DNA from: Caballeronia arvi
Lineage (GTDB): Bacteria; Pseudomonadota; Gammaproteobacteria; Burkholderiales; Burkholderiaceae
DNA: 64,000 bases
Assembly (NCBI RefSeq): GCF_001544695.2
Contig: NZ_FCOM02000005.1
Coordinates: 225,511 to 289,510 of the forward strand
Direction of reading: 5' to 3'
Positions 38,553 through 49,491 of the stretch are shown one piece after another. How positions within the stretch are numbered: the stretch's first letter is position 1; every line of letters starts with the position of its first letter. The position numbers and the translations under genes are program-made. The notes beneath the pieces are model-generated. The model was not told the origin of the DNA. It saw only the letters and a list, made by a program, of their open reading frames with translations, and ran no database searches.

Positions 38553-40826
38553 TTACTCGTCGATGCCGCCGGACGGCGCGAGAACGCGCACGGCGTCGCT
38601 TTCGTTGCCGCGGACCATCGTGGGCGACGGCTCGGCGGGGCGCTTTTTCGGCGCCGGTGCGCGGCCGGGCGTGGAGGCGGGCAGCGCGGCCGAGGGCGTC
38701 GACGCGGCGCGAGGCTTCGAACCCTTCGGCGCGGACGCCGGAATCGCCGGAGCCGAAGCGGCTTTCGCGACTTCGGGATTCGACGCGGCCTGAGGCGAAA
38801 ACGCCGGCGACGAATTCGCGACCGACGCGGGCAGCGCGACGGCGGCGGGCGGCTGCGCGCCGCCGATCACGGGCAGGCCGGTGTCTTCCGTCGCCGATGC
38901 GGCCGCGGCCACCGCGGCGGCTTGCGCGCCAGGCTTCATGCGGTCGATCAGATAGTAGTCGAGCACCTTGCGCGCGATCGGGCCTGCGGATTCCGCGCCC
39001 CAGCCGCCGTTTTCGACGATCAGCGCGAGCGCGATCTTCGGCTGCTCGGCGGGCGCGAACGCAATGAACAGCGCGTGGTCGCGCAGATGCTCGGCCGTGC
39101 CGCCGTGGCCCCGATAGTTCGAGCCCTGCAGTGAATAGACCTGCGCCGTGCCGGTCTTGCCCGCCGCGGCATACTGCGCGCCGGCGAAAACCTTGGCCGC
39201 CGTGCCGTTCGTCACGACGCCTTCCATCGCGCGCTTGATGAAATCGATGTCCTTCTGCGCCACCGGAATCTTGCTGCTCGGATCGCGCACGGTGACGCGA
39301 ATGTCTTTCGTGATCGGATTTTCGATGTCACGCACGAGGTGCGGCTTCATCACGAGGCCATTGTTCGCGAGCGTCGCCGTCGCGTGCGCGAGTTGCAGAA
39401 TCGTGAACGAGTTGTAGCCCTGGCCGATGCCGAGGCTGATCGTTTCGCCTTCGTACCAGCGCTGTTGCTCGGGCTTGCGATACGCCTTGCGTTTCCATTC
39501 TGTCGAAGGAAGAATGCCGCGCGCCTCGCCCGCGATATCGATGCCCGTGATCTGGCCGAAGCCCCACGGCTTCATGAAGCCGGCCATCGCGTTCACGCCG
39601 AGATCGTGCGCGAGCATGTAGAAGTACGTGTCGTTCGACACGACGATCGCGCGGTTCATGTCGATCCAGCCCTGACCAGAGCGCACGTCGTTGCGGAACG
39701 TGTGGCCGCCGAAGGTGTACGAGCCCGGATCCTGGAATCCCCAGCCCGGCGTGCGCTTGTGCAGCGCCAGCGCGGCGAGCGCCATGAACGGCTTGTACGT
39801 GGAGCCGGGCGGATAGGTGCCGTGTAACGGCCGGTTCAGGAGCGGGTGATCCGGCGAATTGTTGAGCGCGTCCCAGTTTTGCTGATCGATGCCGTCGACG
39901 AAGGCATTCGGATCGAAGCTCGGCGCCGACACGAACGCCAGCACGTCGCCGGTGGACGGCTCGATCGCGACGAGCGCACCGCGCTTGCCCGCGAATGCCT
40001 GCTCAGCGACCTGCTGCAAGCCGATATCGAGCGACAGCACGAGATTGTTGCCGGGCGTCGCCTGCGTGCGCGACATCGTGCGAACCGGCCGGCCGCCCGC
40101 CGTCACTTCCACTTCCTCGAAACCGGTCAACCCGTGCAATTCGGTCTCGTAACTCTGCTCGACGCCGATCTTGCCGACGTAATCCGTGCCCTTGTAGTTG
40201 TTGGCGTCGAGACGCGGATCGTAGTGGTCGGAGCTTTCGTCGTTGGCGTCGCTCGCATCGTCGATGCGTTCCTGATCGCGCTGCGAAATGCGCCCGATAT
40301 AGCCGATCACGTGCGCGGCGGTCGTGCCGAGCGGATATTGCCGGAACAGGCGCGCGCGCACTTCCACGCCGGGAAAGCGATAACGCTGCGCGGTGAATTT
40401 CGCGACTTCCTCGTCGGTTAAGCGCGTGCGGATCGGCAGGCTTTCGAAATTCTTGGAGTCTTCGAGCAGCTTCTTGAAACGGCGACGGTCGCGCGCGTCG
40501 ATCGGAATGACCTGCGAGAGTTCGTCGATGGTTTCGTCGAGCGTGCCGTTGATCTTCGAACGCGTGATTTCGAGCGTGTACGCCGAATAGTTCTTCGCGA
40601 GTACGATGCCGTTGCGGTCGGTGATGATGCCGCGGTTCGGCACGATCGGCGCAACGGAAATGCGGTTCTCGTTCGCCTGCAACGAGTATTTGCTGAAATG
40701 CCAGACCTGCAGATAAAGAAACCGCAGCCCGATCAGCCCGAAGCAGACGAACACGAACAGTCCCGCCGCCGCGACGCGCAGGCGGAACTTCGACAACTGT
40801 TGCTCGGTGTTCTTTATTTCGGTCAT
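38553..40826 (-). CDS. mrdA: Penicillin-binding protein 2
   Basis: A 757-residue class B transpeptidase of the elongasome that cross-links wall peptides with RodA. It has an N-terminal membrane anchor (about 18-40), a pedestal domain and a penicillin-binding domain with SxxK at S342-K345 (GSTYKPF), SxN at S397-N399 and KTG at 557-559. The last 115 or so residues (from about 640) form an Ala/Pro/Ser-rich tail that is longer than in E. coli PBP2 and has no recognised domain. The ATG at 40826 opens the gene; mreD lies 90 bases upstream on the same strand. Confidence 0.96.
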   Translation of the reverse strand: MTEIKNTEQQLSKFRLRVAAAGLFVFVCFGLIGLRFLYLQVWHFSKYSLQANENRISVAPIVPNRGIITDRNGIVLAKNYSAYTLEITRSKINGTLDETIDELSQVIPIDARDRRRFKKLLEDSKNFESLPIRTRLTDEEVAKFTAQRYRFPGVEVRARLFRQYPLGTTAAHVIGYIGRISQRDQERIDDASDANDESSDHYDPRLDANNYKGTDYVGKIGVEQSYETELHGLTGFEEVEVTAGGRPVRTMSRTQATPGNNLVLSLDIGLQQVAEQAFAGKRGALVAIEPSTGDVLAFVSAPSFDPNAFVDGIDQQNWDALNNSPDHPLLNRPLHGTYPPGSTYKPFMALAALALHKRTPGWGFQDPGSYTFGGHTFRNDVRSGQGWIDMNRAIVVSNDTYFYMLAHDLGVNAMAGFMKPWGFGQITGIDIAGEARGILPSTEWKRKAYRKPEQQRWYEGETISLGIGQGYNSFTILQLAHATATLANNGLVMKPHLVRDIENPITKDIRVTVRDPSSKIPVAQKDIDFIKRAMEGVVTNGTAAKVFAGAQYAAAGKTGTAQVYSLQGSNYRGHGGTAEHLRDHALFIAFAPAEQPKIALALIVENGGWGAESAGPIARKVLDYYLIDRMKPGAQAAAVAAAASATEDTGLPVIGGAQPPAAVALPASVANSSPAFSPQAASNPEVAKAASAPAIPASAPKGSKPRAASTPSAALPASTPGRAPAPKKRPAEPSPTMVRGNESDAVRVLAPSGGIDE

Positions 40827-40916
40827 GCAGCTTTCGCGGTTTATCGCGATGTTTCGCGATTCAAGTGTAGTTCGCGCGCGCGTGTTTATCCGGCGATGGA
40901 CCGCGCGCTGTCATGC

Positions 40917-41429
40917 TCAGATTGGGCGCGTGTCGTCCGGGTCGGCGGCGCGGCGCTGCGGCATGAGCAACAGGAAGCTCGCGACCGGCCAGAGCAGCGC
41001 TTCCACGAATCCGTTGGTCAGATAGCTCCAGCCGGGGAACGCGGCGCCCGTCATCAGGCGAATGATGAACGGCACGAGATGCGCGCCCACGAGCAGCGGC
41101 GCGACGACGAACGTCTGCACGGGCAGCGTCATCCACAGCACGCGGCGGTGGATCGTGATCGCGCCGTACGAAAGAAGCGTGTAAGCCAGTGCATGCTCGC
41201 CGAGCAGATTCGCGTTGTGCACGTCCATCAGGATGCCGAGCATGAACGCGATGCCCATGCCGACCTTGCGCGGCTGGTGCACGTTCCAGAACAGCAGCAC
41301 GAGCGCGACGAAATCCGGCACGCCGATGAGCCGTCCCCATGGCATCAGATTCAGTAGAAACGCTGCCGCCAGGCTGAACGTGATGAAGTACGGATTGACA
41401 GGCTGCAGGATGTATTGCGGACGATTCAT
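40917..41429 (-). CDS. mreD: Rod-shape protein MreD
   Basis: A 170-residue inner-membrane protein with about five helices, typical of MreD (PWGRLIGVPDFVALVLLFWNVHQP, GILMDVHNANLLGEHALAY). It links MreC and MreB to the wall-synthesis machinery. Its start overlaps the mreC stop by four bases, so the two are translationally coupled. Confidence 0.93.
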   Translation of the reverse strand: MNRPQYILQPVNPYFITFSLAAAFLLNLMPWGRLIGVPDFVALVLLFWNVHQPRKVGMGIAFMLGILMDVHNANLLGEHALAYTLLSYGAITIHRRVLWMTLPVQTFVVAPLLVGAHLVPFIIRLMTGAAFPGWSYLTNGFVEALLWPVASFLLLMPQRRAADPDDTRPI

Positions 41430-42571
41430 TGCGCGGCTCCCGAGGATGCGGGTTTCGGCGCTTGCGCCTTCTTCGATGGTTTCGCCGCCGCGCCCGATGC
41501 CGCTTTGGGCGTCGCAGCCTTGGGCGTGGACGCTTGCGCGGGCTTCGCAGCCGGTGCGGGCGCCGCCGCGGCCGCGGGCGTGGACCCCGGGGCCGGCGCG
41601 GATGCACCCGCCACCGCCGATGCACCGCTCGCACCCGCCGCGGCCGCCGCCTTCGGCGCGGCCTTCTTCTTGCCCTTGTTTTCCTTCGCTTCCTTGGCGG
41701 CCGCGGCCGCTTCGACTTCGATGGGATTCGGCGGGACGTTCAGGTTGTAATGCAGCACGAGCAACTGACGCGTGCCGCGCACGGCGGCGATCGGCAGGCA
41801 GACGACGCGCGCGAACGCCGTGTCCGCCTGCTTGTCGACACGCAGGACTTTTGCGACCGGCAGTCCCGGCGGATAGATGCCGTCGAGGCCGCTCGTCACG
41901 AGTTCGTCGCCGGCCTGGACGTCGGCGCTGATCGGCACGAAGCGCAGATCGAGCGTATCGCCCTTCGGCGTGCCGTAGATCACGCTGCGCAATCCGGTGC
42001 GCGCGATCTGTACGGGCACGGCCTGATCCTTGTCGGTGAGGAGCGTGACTTCCGATTGCAACGGAAATACGCGCGTGACCTGACCGATGACACCGTCTTC
42101 GGTGACGACCGGCGCGCCGTCCTGGATGTTCTGCTGCGAACCCTTGCCGATCACCACTTTCTGTGTGAACGGATCGCGCGTGTCGTACTGGATTTCGGCG
42201 GGCGTTTCTTCGGTGCTCGCGCGCGATTGCAGATTCAGCAGCGCGCGCAGATGCGCGTTCTCGATGGCGAGTTGCGCCGCATCGCCGGCCTTCACGGACA
42301 GTTCGAGATTTTTGTCAGCGAGCTTTGCGTTTTCGCTGCGCAACGTCGCGCTCGTCACGGCGAGGTCTGCCGCGCCCATGAAGATGTCGCGCGGCACGAG
42401 CGCCGCGCGCTGTAGCGGGTAGAGCCCCGCACCGAGCATGCCACGCACGATTTCGAGCGTGCTGAAGCGGGCGTCCGAAATGAGCAGCGCGATGGCCAGC
42501 ACCACGAAGAAAATCAGACGCGCGAGCGCGGAAGGGCCTTGCTTGAAAAGTGGCGGCGGACTGTATTCCAT
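41426..42571 (-). CDS. mreC: Rod-shape protein MreC
   Basis: A 381-residue bitopic protein. A transmembrane helix near residues 18-37 is followed by a coiled coil of about 40 residues (RSENAKLADKNLELSVKAGD), then the beta-rich periplasmic domain with VIGKGSQQNI and GTPKGDTLDLRFVPIS. MreC activates PBP2. The last 110 residues are an Ala/Pro/Lys-rich low-complexity tail not needed for the fold. The start is the ATG of MEYSPPP; an in-frame upstream extension is unlikely. mreD overlaps its end by four bases. Confidence 0.93.
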   Translation of the reverse strand: MEYSPPPLFKQGPSALARLIFFVVLAIALLISDARFSTLEIVRGMLGAGLYPLQRAALVPRDIFMGAADLAVTSATLRSENAKLADKNLELSVKAGDAAQLAIENAHLRALLNLQSRASTEETPAEIQYDTRDPFTQKVVIGKGSQQNIQDGAPVVTEDGVIGQVTRVFPLQSEVTLLTDKDQAVPVQIARTGLRSVIYGTPKGDTLDLRFVPISADVQAGDELVTSGLDGIYPPGLPVAKVLRVDKQADTAFARVVCLPIAAVRGTRQLLVLHYNLNVPPNPIEVEAAAAAKEAKENKGKKKAAPKAAAAAGASGASAVAGASAPAPGSTPAAAAAPAPAAKPAQASTPKAATPKAASGAAAKPSKKAQAPKPASSGAAQ

Positions 42572-42654
42572 GGTCGGCGCCGAGGGCGTGAACGGATGGA
42601 CGATGCTGCAGGTTCTTTCGCCGGCGGCGAAACCTGCCCTACGCTGTTCCGACA

Positions 42655-42679
42655 ACGGCCCGGACAGATGCCGGGCCGT
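42655..42679 (-). promoter_or_regulatory. Strong hairpin between mreB and mreC
   Basis: Perfect nine-base-pair stem ACGGCCCGG with CCGGGCCGT and a seven-base loop in the 198-base gap between mreB and mreC, without a T run. It is not a standard terminator but could act as a processing or decay barrier, leaving more mreB than mreC message. Confidence 0.45.
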
Positions 42680-42769
42680 GCGCGCGTCGCGTCACGCGGA
42701 TGCTTTTGCTGGTCGCGTCGAAGACTAATACGCCCAAAGGACGAAGAGCGAAAGTCTTCGGCAGGGCGA

Positions 42770-43813
<1,044 letters not shown>

Positions 43814-44189
43814 TCAAAAATCCTGTGTCGCTGGGTGGCCGTTCGTCGCAAGCAGCGCCGGTGACGGCAGCGGAAAAAATAACGGTTTGCCGGAGCGGCG
43901 AAGGCTCGCCGCGAGGTGCAAATCCGGGAAGAAATCTACAGCAGAACGGAACGCCGTACGCAAACGTTTCTCACAATTCAATGATTCGCGGAGAAAGCCG
44001 CTGGCCGGGCGTTCGAGGGGTGAGTCGAACGTGTAATGATACCTTATAATTTGCGGGCATCTATAGGAAAAGGATGGCACTTTCTGCCATCGCCAAACCT
44101 GTTTCCGAGGGCTCCTTTCAAGATCGTAACTGGCTGTCGCAGCGAAAGTTTTCGAATCTGGGGCTGTCCACGCTTTCTCCGGTGATTCC
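43814..44189. other. Divergent promoter region of mreB and gatCAB
   Basis: About 375 bases without a coding frame I would defend, holding start signals for both operons. A perfect TATAAT sits at 44045-44050 facing gatC, and 23 bases downstream is a hairpin (GATGGCA at 44073-44079 with TGCCATC at 44085-44091, five-base loop) that would be in the leader of gatCAB. No clear -35 was found for either direction. Confidence 0.5.
44045..44050 (+). promoter_or_regulatory. Candidate -10 box of the gatCAB promoter
   Basis: Perfect TATAAT hexamer 140 bases upstream of gatC in the correct orientation. The expected -35 position reads GAGTCG, a poor match, so the promoter call rests on the -10 alone. Confidence 0.4.
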
Positions 44190-44489
44190 ATGTCTTTGAC
44201 CCTGACCGACGTAAAACGCATCGCGCACCTCGCGCGGCTCGAATTGCCCGAGCATGAAGCCGAACCGACGCTTGCGCGGCTCAACGATTTTTTCGGTCTC
44301 GTCGAGCAGATGCAGGCCGTCGACACGGCCGGCATCGAACCGCTCGCGCACCCGATCGACGCGATCGAGGAAGTCGCGCTGCGTCTGCGTGACGACGCTG
44401 TCTCAGAGCGCGTCGAGCGCGAAGAGTTCCAGCGTTCGGCGCCTGCCGTGCAGGACGGGCTGTATCTCGTGCCGAAAGTCATCGAGTAA
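44190..44489 (+). CDS. gatC: Glutamyl/aspartyl-tRNA amidotransferase subunit C
   Basis: A 99-residue GatC, the small stabilising subunit of the GatCAB complex that transamidates misacylated Glu-tRNA(Gln) or Asp-tRNA(Asn). The N-terminal helix pattern [19 protein letters not shown] and the C-terminal [19 protein letters not shown] are typical. It is the first gene of gatCAB, 59 bases before gatA. Confidence 0.95.
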   Translation: MSLTLTDVKRIAHLARLELPEHEAEPTLARLNDFFGLVEQMQAVDTAGIEPLAHPIDAIEEVALRLRDDAVSERVEREEFQRSAPAVQDGLYLVPKVIE

Positions 44490-44548
44490 CCGTCGAATAT
44501 TCAGCAGAAGCGCGTGGCACGCGGTGCCGCGCTCATCAGGGAACTGCA

Positions 44549-46045
44549 ATGCATCAAAAAAGCTTGACCGAACTGCGCGCCGCGCTCGACTCGAAGGAAG
44601 TCTCCGCCGTCGAGCTGGCGCAGTCGTATCTGCAACGCATCGAGGCTGCGAAGGCGCTGAACGCGTTCATCGGCATCGATAGCAACATCACGCTCGAACA
44701 GGCGAAAGCCGCTGACGCGCTCATCGCTCAAGGCCGTGCGGGCGCGCTGACCGGCCTGCCGATCGCGCATAAAGACGTCTTCGTCACGCGCGGCTTTGCG
44801 TCGACGGCCGGCTCGCACATGCTCGAAAACTACGCGAGCCCGTTCGATGCGACCGTCGTCGATCGTCTTAAGGCGGCCGGCATGGTCACGCTCGGCAAGA
44901 CCAACATGGACGAATTCGCGATGGGCTCGTCCAACGAGAATTCGTACTTCGGCGCGGTGAAGAATCCGTGGGATCTGAAGGCGGTGCCGGGCGGCTCGTC
45001 GGGCGGTTCGGCCGCTGCCGTCGCCGCGCGTCTCGCGCCCGCCGCGACGGGCACGGACACCGGAGGCTCGATTCGCCAGCCCGCGTCGTTCACCGGCATC
45101 ACCGGGATCAAGCCGACTTACGGCCGCGTTTCGCGTTATGGAATGATCGCGTTCGCATCGTCGCTGGATCAGGCGGGCCCGATGGCGCAGACCGCCGCCG
45201 ACTGCGGACTGCTGCTCAACGCGATGGGCGGCTTCGACGAGCGCGACTCGACGAGCCTGCAACGCGACAACGAAGACTACACGCGCTACATCGGCAAGAA
45301 CTGGAGCGACGACGCATCGAAGCCGCTCGCCGGTTTGCGCATCGGCATGCCGAAGGAGTACTTCGGCGCCGGACTCGCGGATGACGTGCGCGCCGCCATC
45401 GACGCCGCGTTGAAGCAATACGAAGCGCTCGGCGCGACGCTCGTCGAAGTGTCGCTGCCGAAGACCGAGCTTTCGATTCCCGTCTACTACATCATCGCGC
45501 CGGCGGAGGCATCGTCGAATCTGTCGCGCTTCGACGGCGTGCGCTACGGGCACCGCGCGGCGCAGTACAAGGACCTGCTCGACATGTACAAGAAGTCGCG
45601 CGCGGAAGGCTTCGGGCCGGAAGTGAAGCGGCGGATTCTCGTCGGCACCTACGTGCTGTCGCACGGCTACTACGACGCGTACTACCTGCAGGCGCAGAAG
45701 ATCCGCCGCATCATCGCGCGCGATTTCCAGGAAGCGTTCAGGCAGTGCGACGTCATCATGGGACCGGTCGCGCCGTCCGTCGCATGGAATCTCGGCGAGA
45801 AGACCGACGATCCCGTCCAGATGTATCTCGCCGATATCTACACGCTGTCCGTGAGCCTCGCCGGTTTGCCGGGTATGAGCGTGCCGTGCGGATTCGGCGC
45901 GGGCGCGAATGCGAATCGCCCGGTCGGTATGCAGATCATCGGCAATTATTTCAACGAAGCCCGGATGCTCCAGGTCGCCGACGCGTTCCAGCGCGCGACC
46001 GATTGGCACCGCAAGGCGCCAACTGCCTCGATGTCGGGAGAATGA
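44549..46045 (+). CDS. gatA: Glutamyl/aspartyl-tRNA amidotransferase subunit A
   Basis: A 498-residue amidase-signature enzyme that releases ammonia from glutamine for GatB. The catalytic triad is visible: K75 in PIAHKDVF, S150 in the [10 protein letters not shown] block and nucleophile S174 in [12 protein letters not shown]. The product ends in an ATGA overlap region with gatB, and the reading frame of gatB continues seamlessly. Confidence 0.97.
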   Translation: MHQKSLTELRAALDSKEVSAVELAQSYLQRIEAAKALNAFIGIDSNITLEQAKAADALIAQGRAGALTGLPIAHKDVFVTRGFASTAGSHMLENYASPFDATVVDRLKAAGMVTLGKTNMDEFAMGSSNENSYFGAVKNPWDLKAVPGGSSGGSAAAVAARLAPAATGTDTGGSIRQPASFTGITGIKPTYGRVSRYGMIAFASSLDQAGPMAQTAADCGLLLNAMGGFDERDSTSLQRDNEDYTRYIGKNWSDDASKPLAGLRIGMPKEYFGAGLADDVRAAIDAALKQYEALGATLVEVSLPKTELSIPVYYIIAPAEASSNLSRFDGVRYGHRAAQYKDLLDMYKKSRAEGFGPEVKRRILVGTYVLSHGYYDAYYLQAQKIRRIIARDFQEAFRQCDVIMGPVAPSVAWNLGEKTDDPVQMYLADIYTLSVSLAGLPGMSVPCGFGAGANANRPVGMQIIGNYFNEARMLQVADAFQRATDWHRKAPTASMSGE

Positions 46046-46047
46046 AC

Positions 46048-47520
46048 ATGCAGTGGGAAGTCGTCATCGGACTGGAAACGCACGCGCAGCTTTCCACCGT
46101 CTCCAAGATTTTCTCGGGCGCGCCCACGCAGTTCGGCGCGAGCCCGAACTCGCAGGCGAGCCCCGTCGATCTCGCGCTGCCCGGCGTGCTGCCCGTGATG
46201 AACCGCGGCGCCGTCGAGCGCGCGATCCGCTTCGGTCTCGCGATCGACGCGCATATCGCGCCGCGCAGCATCTTCGCGCGCAAGAACTACTTCTATCCGG
46301 ATCTTCCGAAGGGCTATCAGATCAGCCAGTACGAGATTCCGGTCGTGCAGGGCGGCACGATTACGATCCAGGTGCCGGCCAATGAAAAGGCGGGCAAGGA
46401 AGCCTATTCGAAGACCATCAATCTGACGCGCGCGCATCTGGAAGAAGATGCGGGGAAGTCGCTGCACGAAGACTTCGCAGGCATGACGGGCATCGACCTG
46501 AACCGCGCCGGCACGCCGCTGCTGGAAATCGTCACCGAGCCGGAAATGCGCAGCGCGGCGGAAGCGGTCGCGTATGCGAAGGCGCTGCATGGTCTTGTCG
46601 TGTGGCTCGGCATCTGCGACGGCAACATGCAGGAAGGCTCGTTCCGCTGCGACGCGAACGTTTCGGTGCGTCCGGTCGGCCAGAAGGAATTCGGCACGCG
46701 CGCCGAGATCAAGAACCTGAACTCGTTCCGCTTTCTCGAAGAGGCGATTCAGTACGAAGTGCGCCGTCAGATCGAGTTGATCGAAGACGGCGGCACGGTG
46801 GTTCAGGAAACGCGTCTCTACGATCCGGACAAGCGCGAAACACGCTCGATGCGCAGCAAGGAAGACGCGCACGATTATCGCTATTTCCCGGACCCGGACC
46901 TGATGCCGCTCGTGATCGATTCGTCGTGGGTCGAGCGCGTGAAGGGCGGCATGCCCGAGTTGCCGGCGGACATGCAAAAGCGGTTCGTCGATACCTACGG
47001 TCTGACGCCGTATGACGCGGGCGTGCTGACCTCATCGAAGGCGATGGCGTCGTACTTCGAAGCGCTCGTGCAGAAAGCGGGCGGGGCCCAGGCGAAGATT
47101 GCCGCAAACTGGATGATGGGCGACGTCTCCGCGCAACTGAATCGCGAATCGCTCGATATCAGCGAGTCGCCGGTGTCGAGCGCGCAACTGGCGCTGATCG
47201 TGCAACGCATCGCCGACGGCACCATCTCCAACAAGATCGCGAAGGACATCTTCCAGACGATCTGGGAAGAGAAGGCGACGGACGACGCGGCGGCGGACCG
47301 CATCATCGACGCGAAAGGTTTGAAGCAGATTTCGGACAGCGGCGCGCTCGAGGCGATCATCGACGAGGTGCTCGCGGCGAACCAGAAATCGGTCGATGAA
47401 TTCCGCGCGGGCAAGGAGAAGGCGTTCAATGCGCTGATCGGCCAGGCGATGAAGGCGACGAAAGGCAAGGCGAATCCGCAGCAAGTCAACGAGCTGCTGA
47501 AGAAGAAGCTATCCTCCTGA
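46048..47520 (+). CDS. gatB: Glutamyl/aspartyl-tRNA amidotransferase subunit B
   Basis: A 490-residue GatB that binds the misacylated tRNA and performs the phosphorylation and amidation. Marks are [43 protein letters not shown] and the C-terminal YqeY-like tail domain ([27 protein letters not shown]). I take the ATG at 46048, which has GGGAG eight bases upstream; an ATG at 46042 overlapping the gatA stop is in frame and possible. A terminator follows. Confidence 0.97.
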   Translation: MQWEVVIGLETHAQLSTVSKIFSGAPTQFGASPNSQASPVDLALPGVLPVMNRGAVERAIRFGLAIDAHIAPRSIFARKNYFYPDLPKGYQISQYEIPVVQGGTITIQVPANEKAGKEAYSKTINLTRAHLEEDAGKSLHEDFAGMTGIDLNRAGTPLLEIVTEPEMRSAAEAVAYAKALHGLVVWLGICDGNMQEGSFRCDANVSVRPVGQKEFGTRAEIKNLNSFRFLEEAIQYEVRRQIELIEDGGTVVQETRLYDPDKRETRSMRSKEDAHDYRYFPDPDLMPLVIDSSWVERVKGGMPELPADMQKRFVDTYGLTPYDAGVLTSSKAMASYFEALVQKAGGAQAKIAANWMMGDVSAQLNRESLDISESPVSSAQLALIVQRIADGTISNKIAKDIFQTIWEEKATDDAAADRIIDAKGLKQISDSGALEAIIDEVLAANQKSVDEFRAGKEKAFNALIGQAMKATKGKANPQQVNELLKKKLSS

Positions 47521-47538
47521 TTGCTTGAAATCTTTTGG

Positions 47539-47581
47539 AACGGGCTGCTGCCGGTTGAGCTCGGCGGCAGCCCGTTTTTTA
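47539..47581 (+). terminator. Rho-independent terminator of gatCAB
   Basis: Stem AACGGGCTGCTGCCG with CGGCGGCAGCCCGTT (one T-G pair), an eight-base loop and a run of TTTTTTA. It lies 18 bases past gatB. Confidence 0.92.
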
Positions 47582-47604
47582 TTGGCGAACCAAGAACAAG
47601 AGAA

Positions 47605-48444
47605 ATGGCAAAGAAATCCGATCTCGATGATTTTCGCGTTCCCTTCTTCGATGCCGGCAAGAAGCTGAAGCCCTTCGATCTCACGTCGGTGGATCCCGCC
47701 GCGAAGCCATTCTCCAGTGGCACGAAGGACGGCGATCGCGCGCAGCTCGCGGCTATCGGCGTGCAGCTCGACGAGCTTCAGGAGAAGCTGCACGCGCAAC
47801 GTCGTCAGCGCGTGTTGCTGTTGCTGCAAGGTATGGACACGAGCGGCAAGGACGGCACCGTGCGCGCGGTGTTCCAGAATGTCGATCCGCTCGGCCTGCG
47901 CATCGTGCCGTTTCGCGCGCCGTCCGAGCGCGAGGCCGCGCATGATTTCCTCTGGCGCGTGCACGCGCAGGCGCCAATGGCCGGCGAGCTCGCGATCTTC
48001 AACCGCAGCCATTACGAAGACGTGCTCGTGCCGCGCGTGCTCGGGACGATCGACAAGGATGAATGCGAGCGCCGTTATCGGCACATTCGCGATTTCGAAT
48101 CGCTGCTCGCGGACACCGGCACGACCATCGTCAAATGCATGCTGCACATTTCGAAGGACGCGCAGCGCGAGCGCCTGCAGGCGCGCATCGACGATCCGAC
48201 GAAGCACTGGAAGTTCGATGTCTCCGATCTCGACGCGCGCAAGCAGTGGGACGACTATCAGTCGGCGTACGCGGACGCGCTCGCCGCGACGTCGACCGAC
48301 TACGCGCCGTGGTACGTCATCCCGGCCGATTCGAAGACGCATCGAAACGTGATGGTCGCCGAACTGTTGCTGCGCACGATGCAAGGCATGAATCTGGAAT
48401 ATCCGCCGGCCAAGGAAGCGCTGAAAGGCGTGAAGGTCGAATAA
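47605..48444 (+). CDS. Polyphosphate kinase 2 family protein
   Basis: A 279-residue PPK2 kinase that phosphorylates nucleotides using polyphosphate. The Walker A GMDTSGKDG is at 76-84, Walker B in FNRSHYEDVLVPR and the lid region RRYRHIRDFESLL. The subclass (I or III) cannot be assigned by eye. Start is the ATG at 47605 (MAKKSDL) with AAGAG upstream. It stands alone, just after the gatCAB terminator and before xth. Confidence 0.92.
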   Translation: MAKKSDLDDFRVPFFDAGKKLKPFDLTSVDPAAKPFSSGTKDGDRAQLAAIGVQLDELQEKLHAQRRQRVLLLLQGMDTSGKDGTVRAVFQNVDPLGLRIVPFRAPSEREAAHDFLWRVHAQAPMAGELAIFNRSHYEDVLVPRVLGTIDKDECERRYRHIRDFESLLADTGTTIVKCMLHISKDAQRERLQARIDDPTKHWKFDVSDLDARKQWDDYQSAYADALAATSTDYAPWYVIPADSKTHRNVMVAELLLRTMQGMNLEYPPAKEALKGVKVE

Positions 48445-48469
48445 CCGTTATTAAAACAAAAGGAAGCGT

Positions 48470-49255
48470 ATGTTTCGCGTGATTACCGCCAATCTGAACG
48501 GCATTCGATCGGCCGCCAAGAAAGGCTTTTTCGACTGGTTCGGCGAGCAGAAATCCGATGTCGTGTGCGTCCAGGAAATCAAATGCTCGCAGGACGATCT
48601 GACGCCCGAGTTTCTCGCGCCGCACGGTTTTCAGGGCTATTTCCAGCACGCGGTGAAGAAGGGCTACAGCGGCGCGGGTCTCTATACGCGTCATGAGCCG
48701 GATGACGTGATCATCGGCTTCGGCTCGGAAGAGTTCGATCCCGAAGGGCGCTATGTGGAAGCGCGCTTCGGCAAGCTGTCGGTGGTGTCGGTGTATGTGC
48801 CATCCGGGTCCAGCGGCGACGAGCGCCAGCAGGCCAAATATCGCTTCATGGACGAGTTCATGCCGCATCTCGCGGAGCTTTCCAATGAGCGCGAAGTCAT
48901 TCTGTGCGGCGACGTGAACATCGTGCACAAGGAAATCGACATCAAGAACTGGAAGAGCAATCAGAAGAATTCGGGCTGCCTTCCGGAAGAGCGCGAGTGG
49001 CTAACGAAGCTTTTCGACGACGTCGGTTATGTCGATGTATTCCGCACGCTCGATCAGCGCCCCGAGCAGTACACGTGGTGGAGCAATCGCGGTCAGGCGT
49101 ATGCGAAGAACGTCGGGTGGCGTATCGATTATCAGATCGCGACGCAGGAAGTTGCCGCGACTGCGAAGAAGACGTCGATTTTCAGGGATATCAAGTTCAG
49201 CGATCATGCGCCGCTGACGATTGATTACGACTGGAAGGTTGGGAAGAAGAAGTAA
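48470..49255 (+). CDS. xth: Exodeoxyribonuclease III
   Basis: A 261-residue exonuclease III / AP endonuclease of base-excision repair. The conserved residues appear in ITANLNGIRSA, VCVQEIKC, GYSGAGLYTR, CGDVNIVHKEIDIKNWKSN, WRIDYQIAT and FSDHAPLTIDYDW. It cuts DNA at abasic sites and degrades 3' ends. It begins 25 bases after the PPK2 gene with AAAGGAAG upstream and may share its transcript. The accessory PAAR cassette starts about 240 bases further on. Confidence 0.96.
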   Translation: MFRVITANLNGIRSAAKKGFFDWFGEQKSDVVCVQEIKCSQDDLTPEFLAPHGFQGYFQHAVKKGYSGAGLYTRHEPDDVIIGFGSEEFDPEGRYVEARFGKLSVVSVYVPSGSSGDERQQAKYRFMDEFMPHLAELSNEREVILCGDVNIVHKEIDIKNWKSNQKNSGCLPEEREWLTKLFDDVGYVDVFRTLDQRPEQYTWWSNRGQAYAKNVGWRIDYQIATQEVAATAKKTSIFRDIKFSDHAPLTIDYDWKVGKKK

Positions 49256-49491
49256 GAGATATGCGCGCGATGCCTTCCTGCTCAGGGAGATTCGACGCAT
49301 GCTGCACGCCCGCCTCGCGCGGGCAGTCAACCAAACGTCAATTATTGACATATTCGCCGATGCGCAGTCGGCGGACAATCGCGTCTCTCCAGTTTTTGCG
49401 TATTCTTGAGCGCTATATCTTTCAATAACTGAAACGCATTTAGTTCGTGTTGCGAATCTAGTGCGGTGCGCGCTTGAGGAGAATGCTTTTT

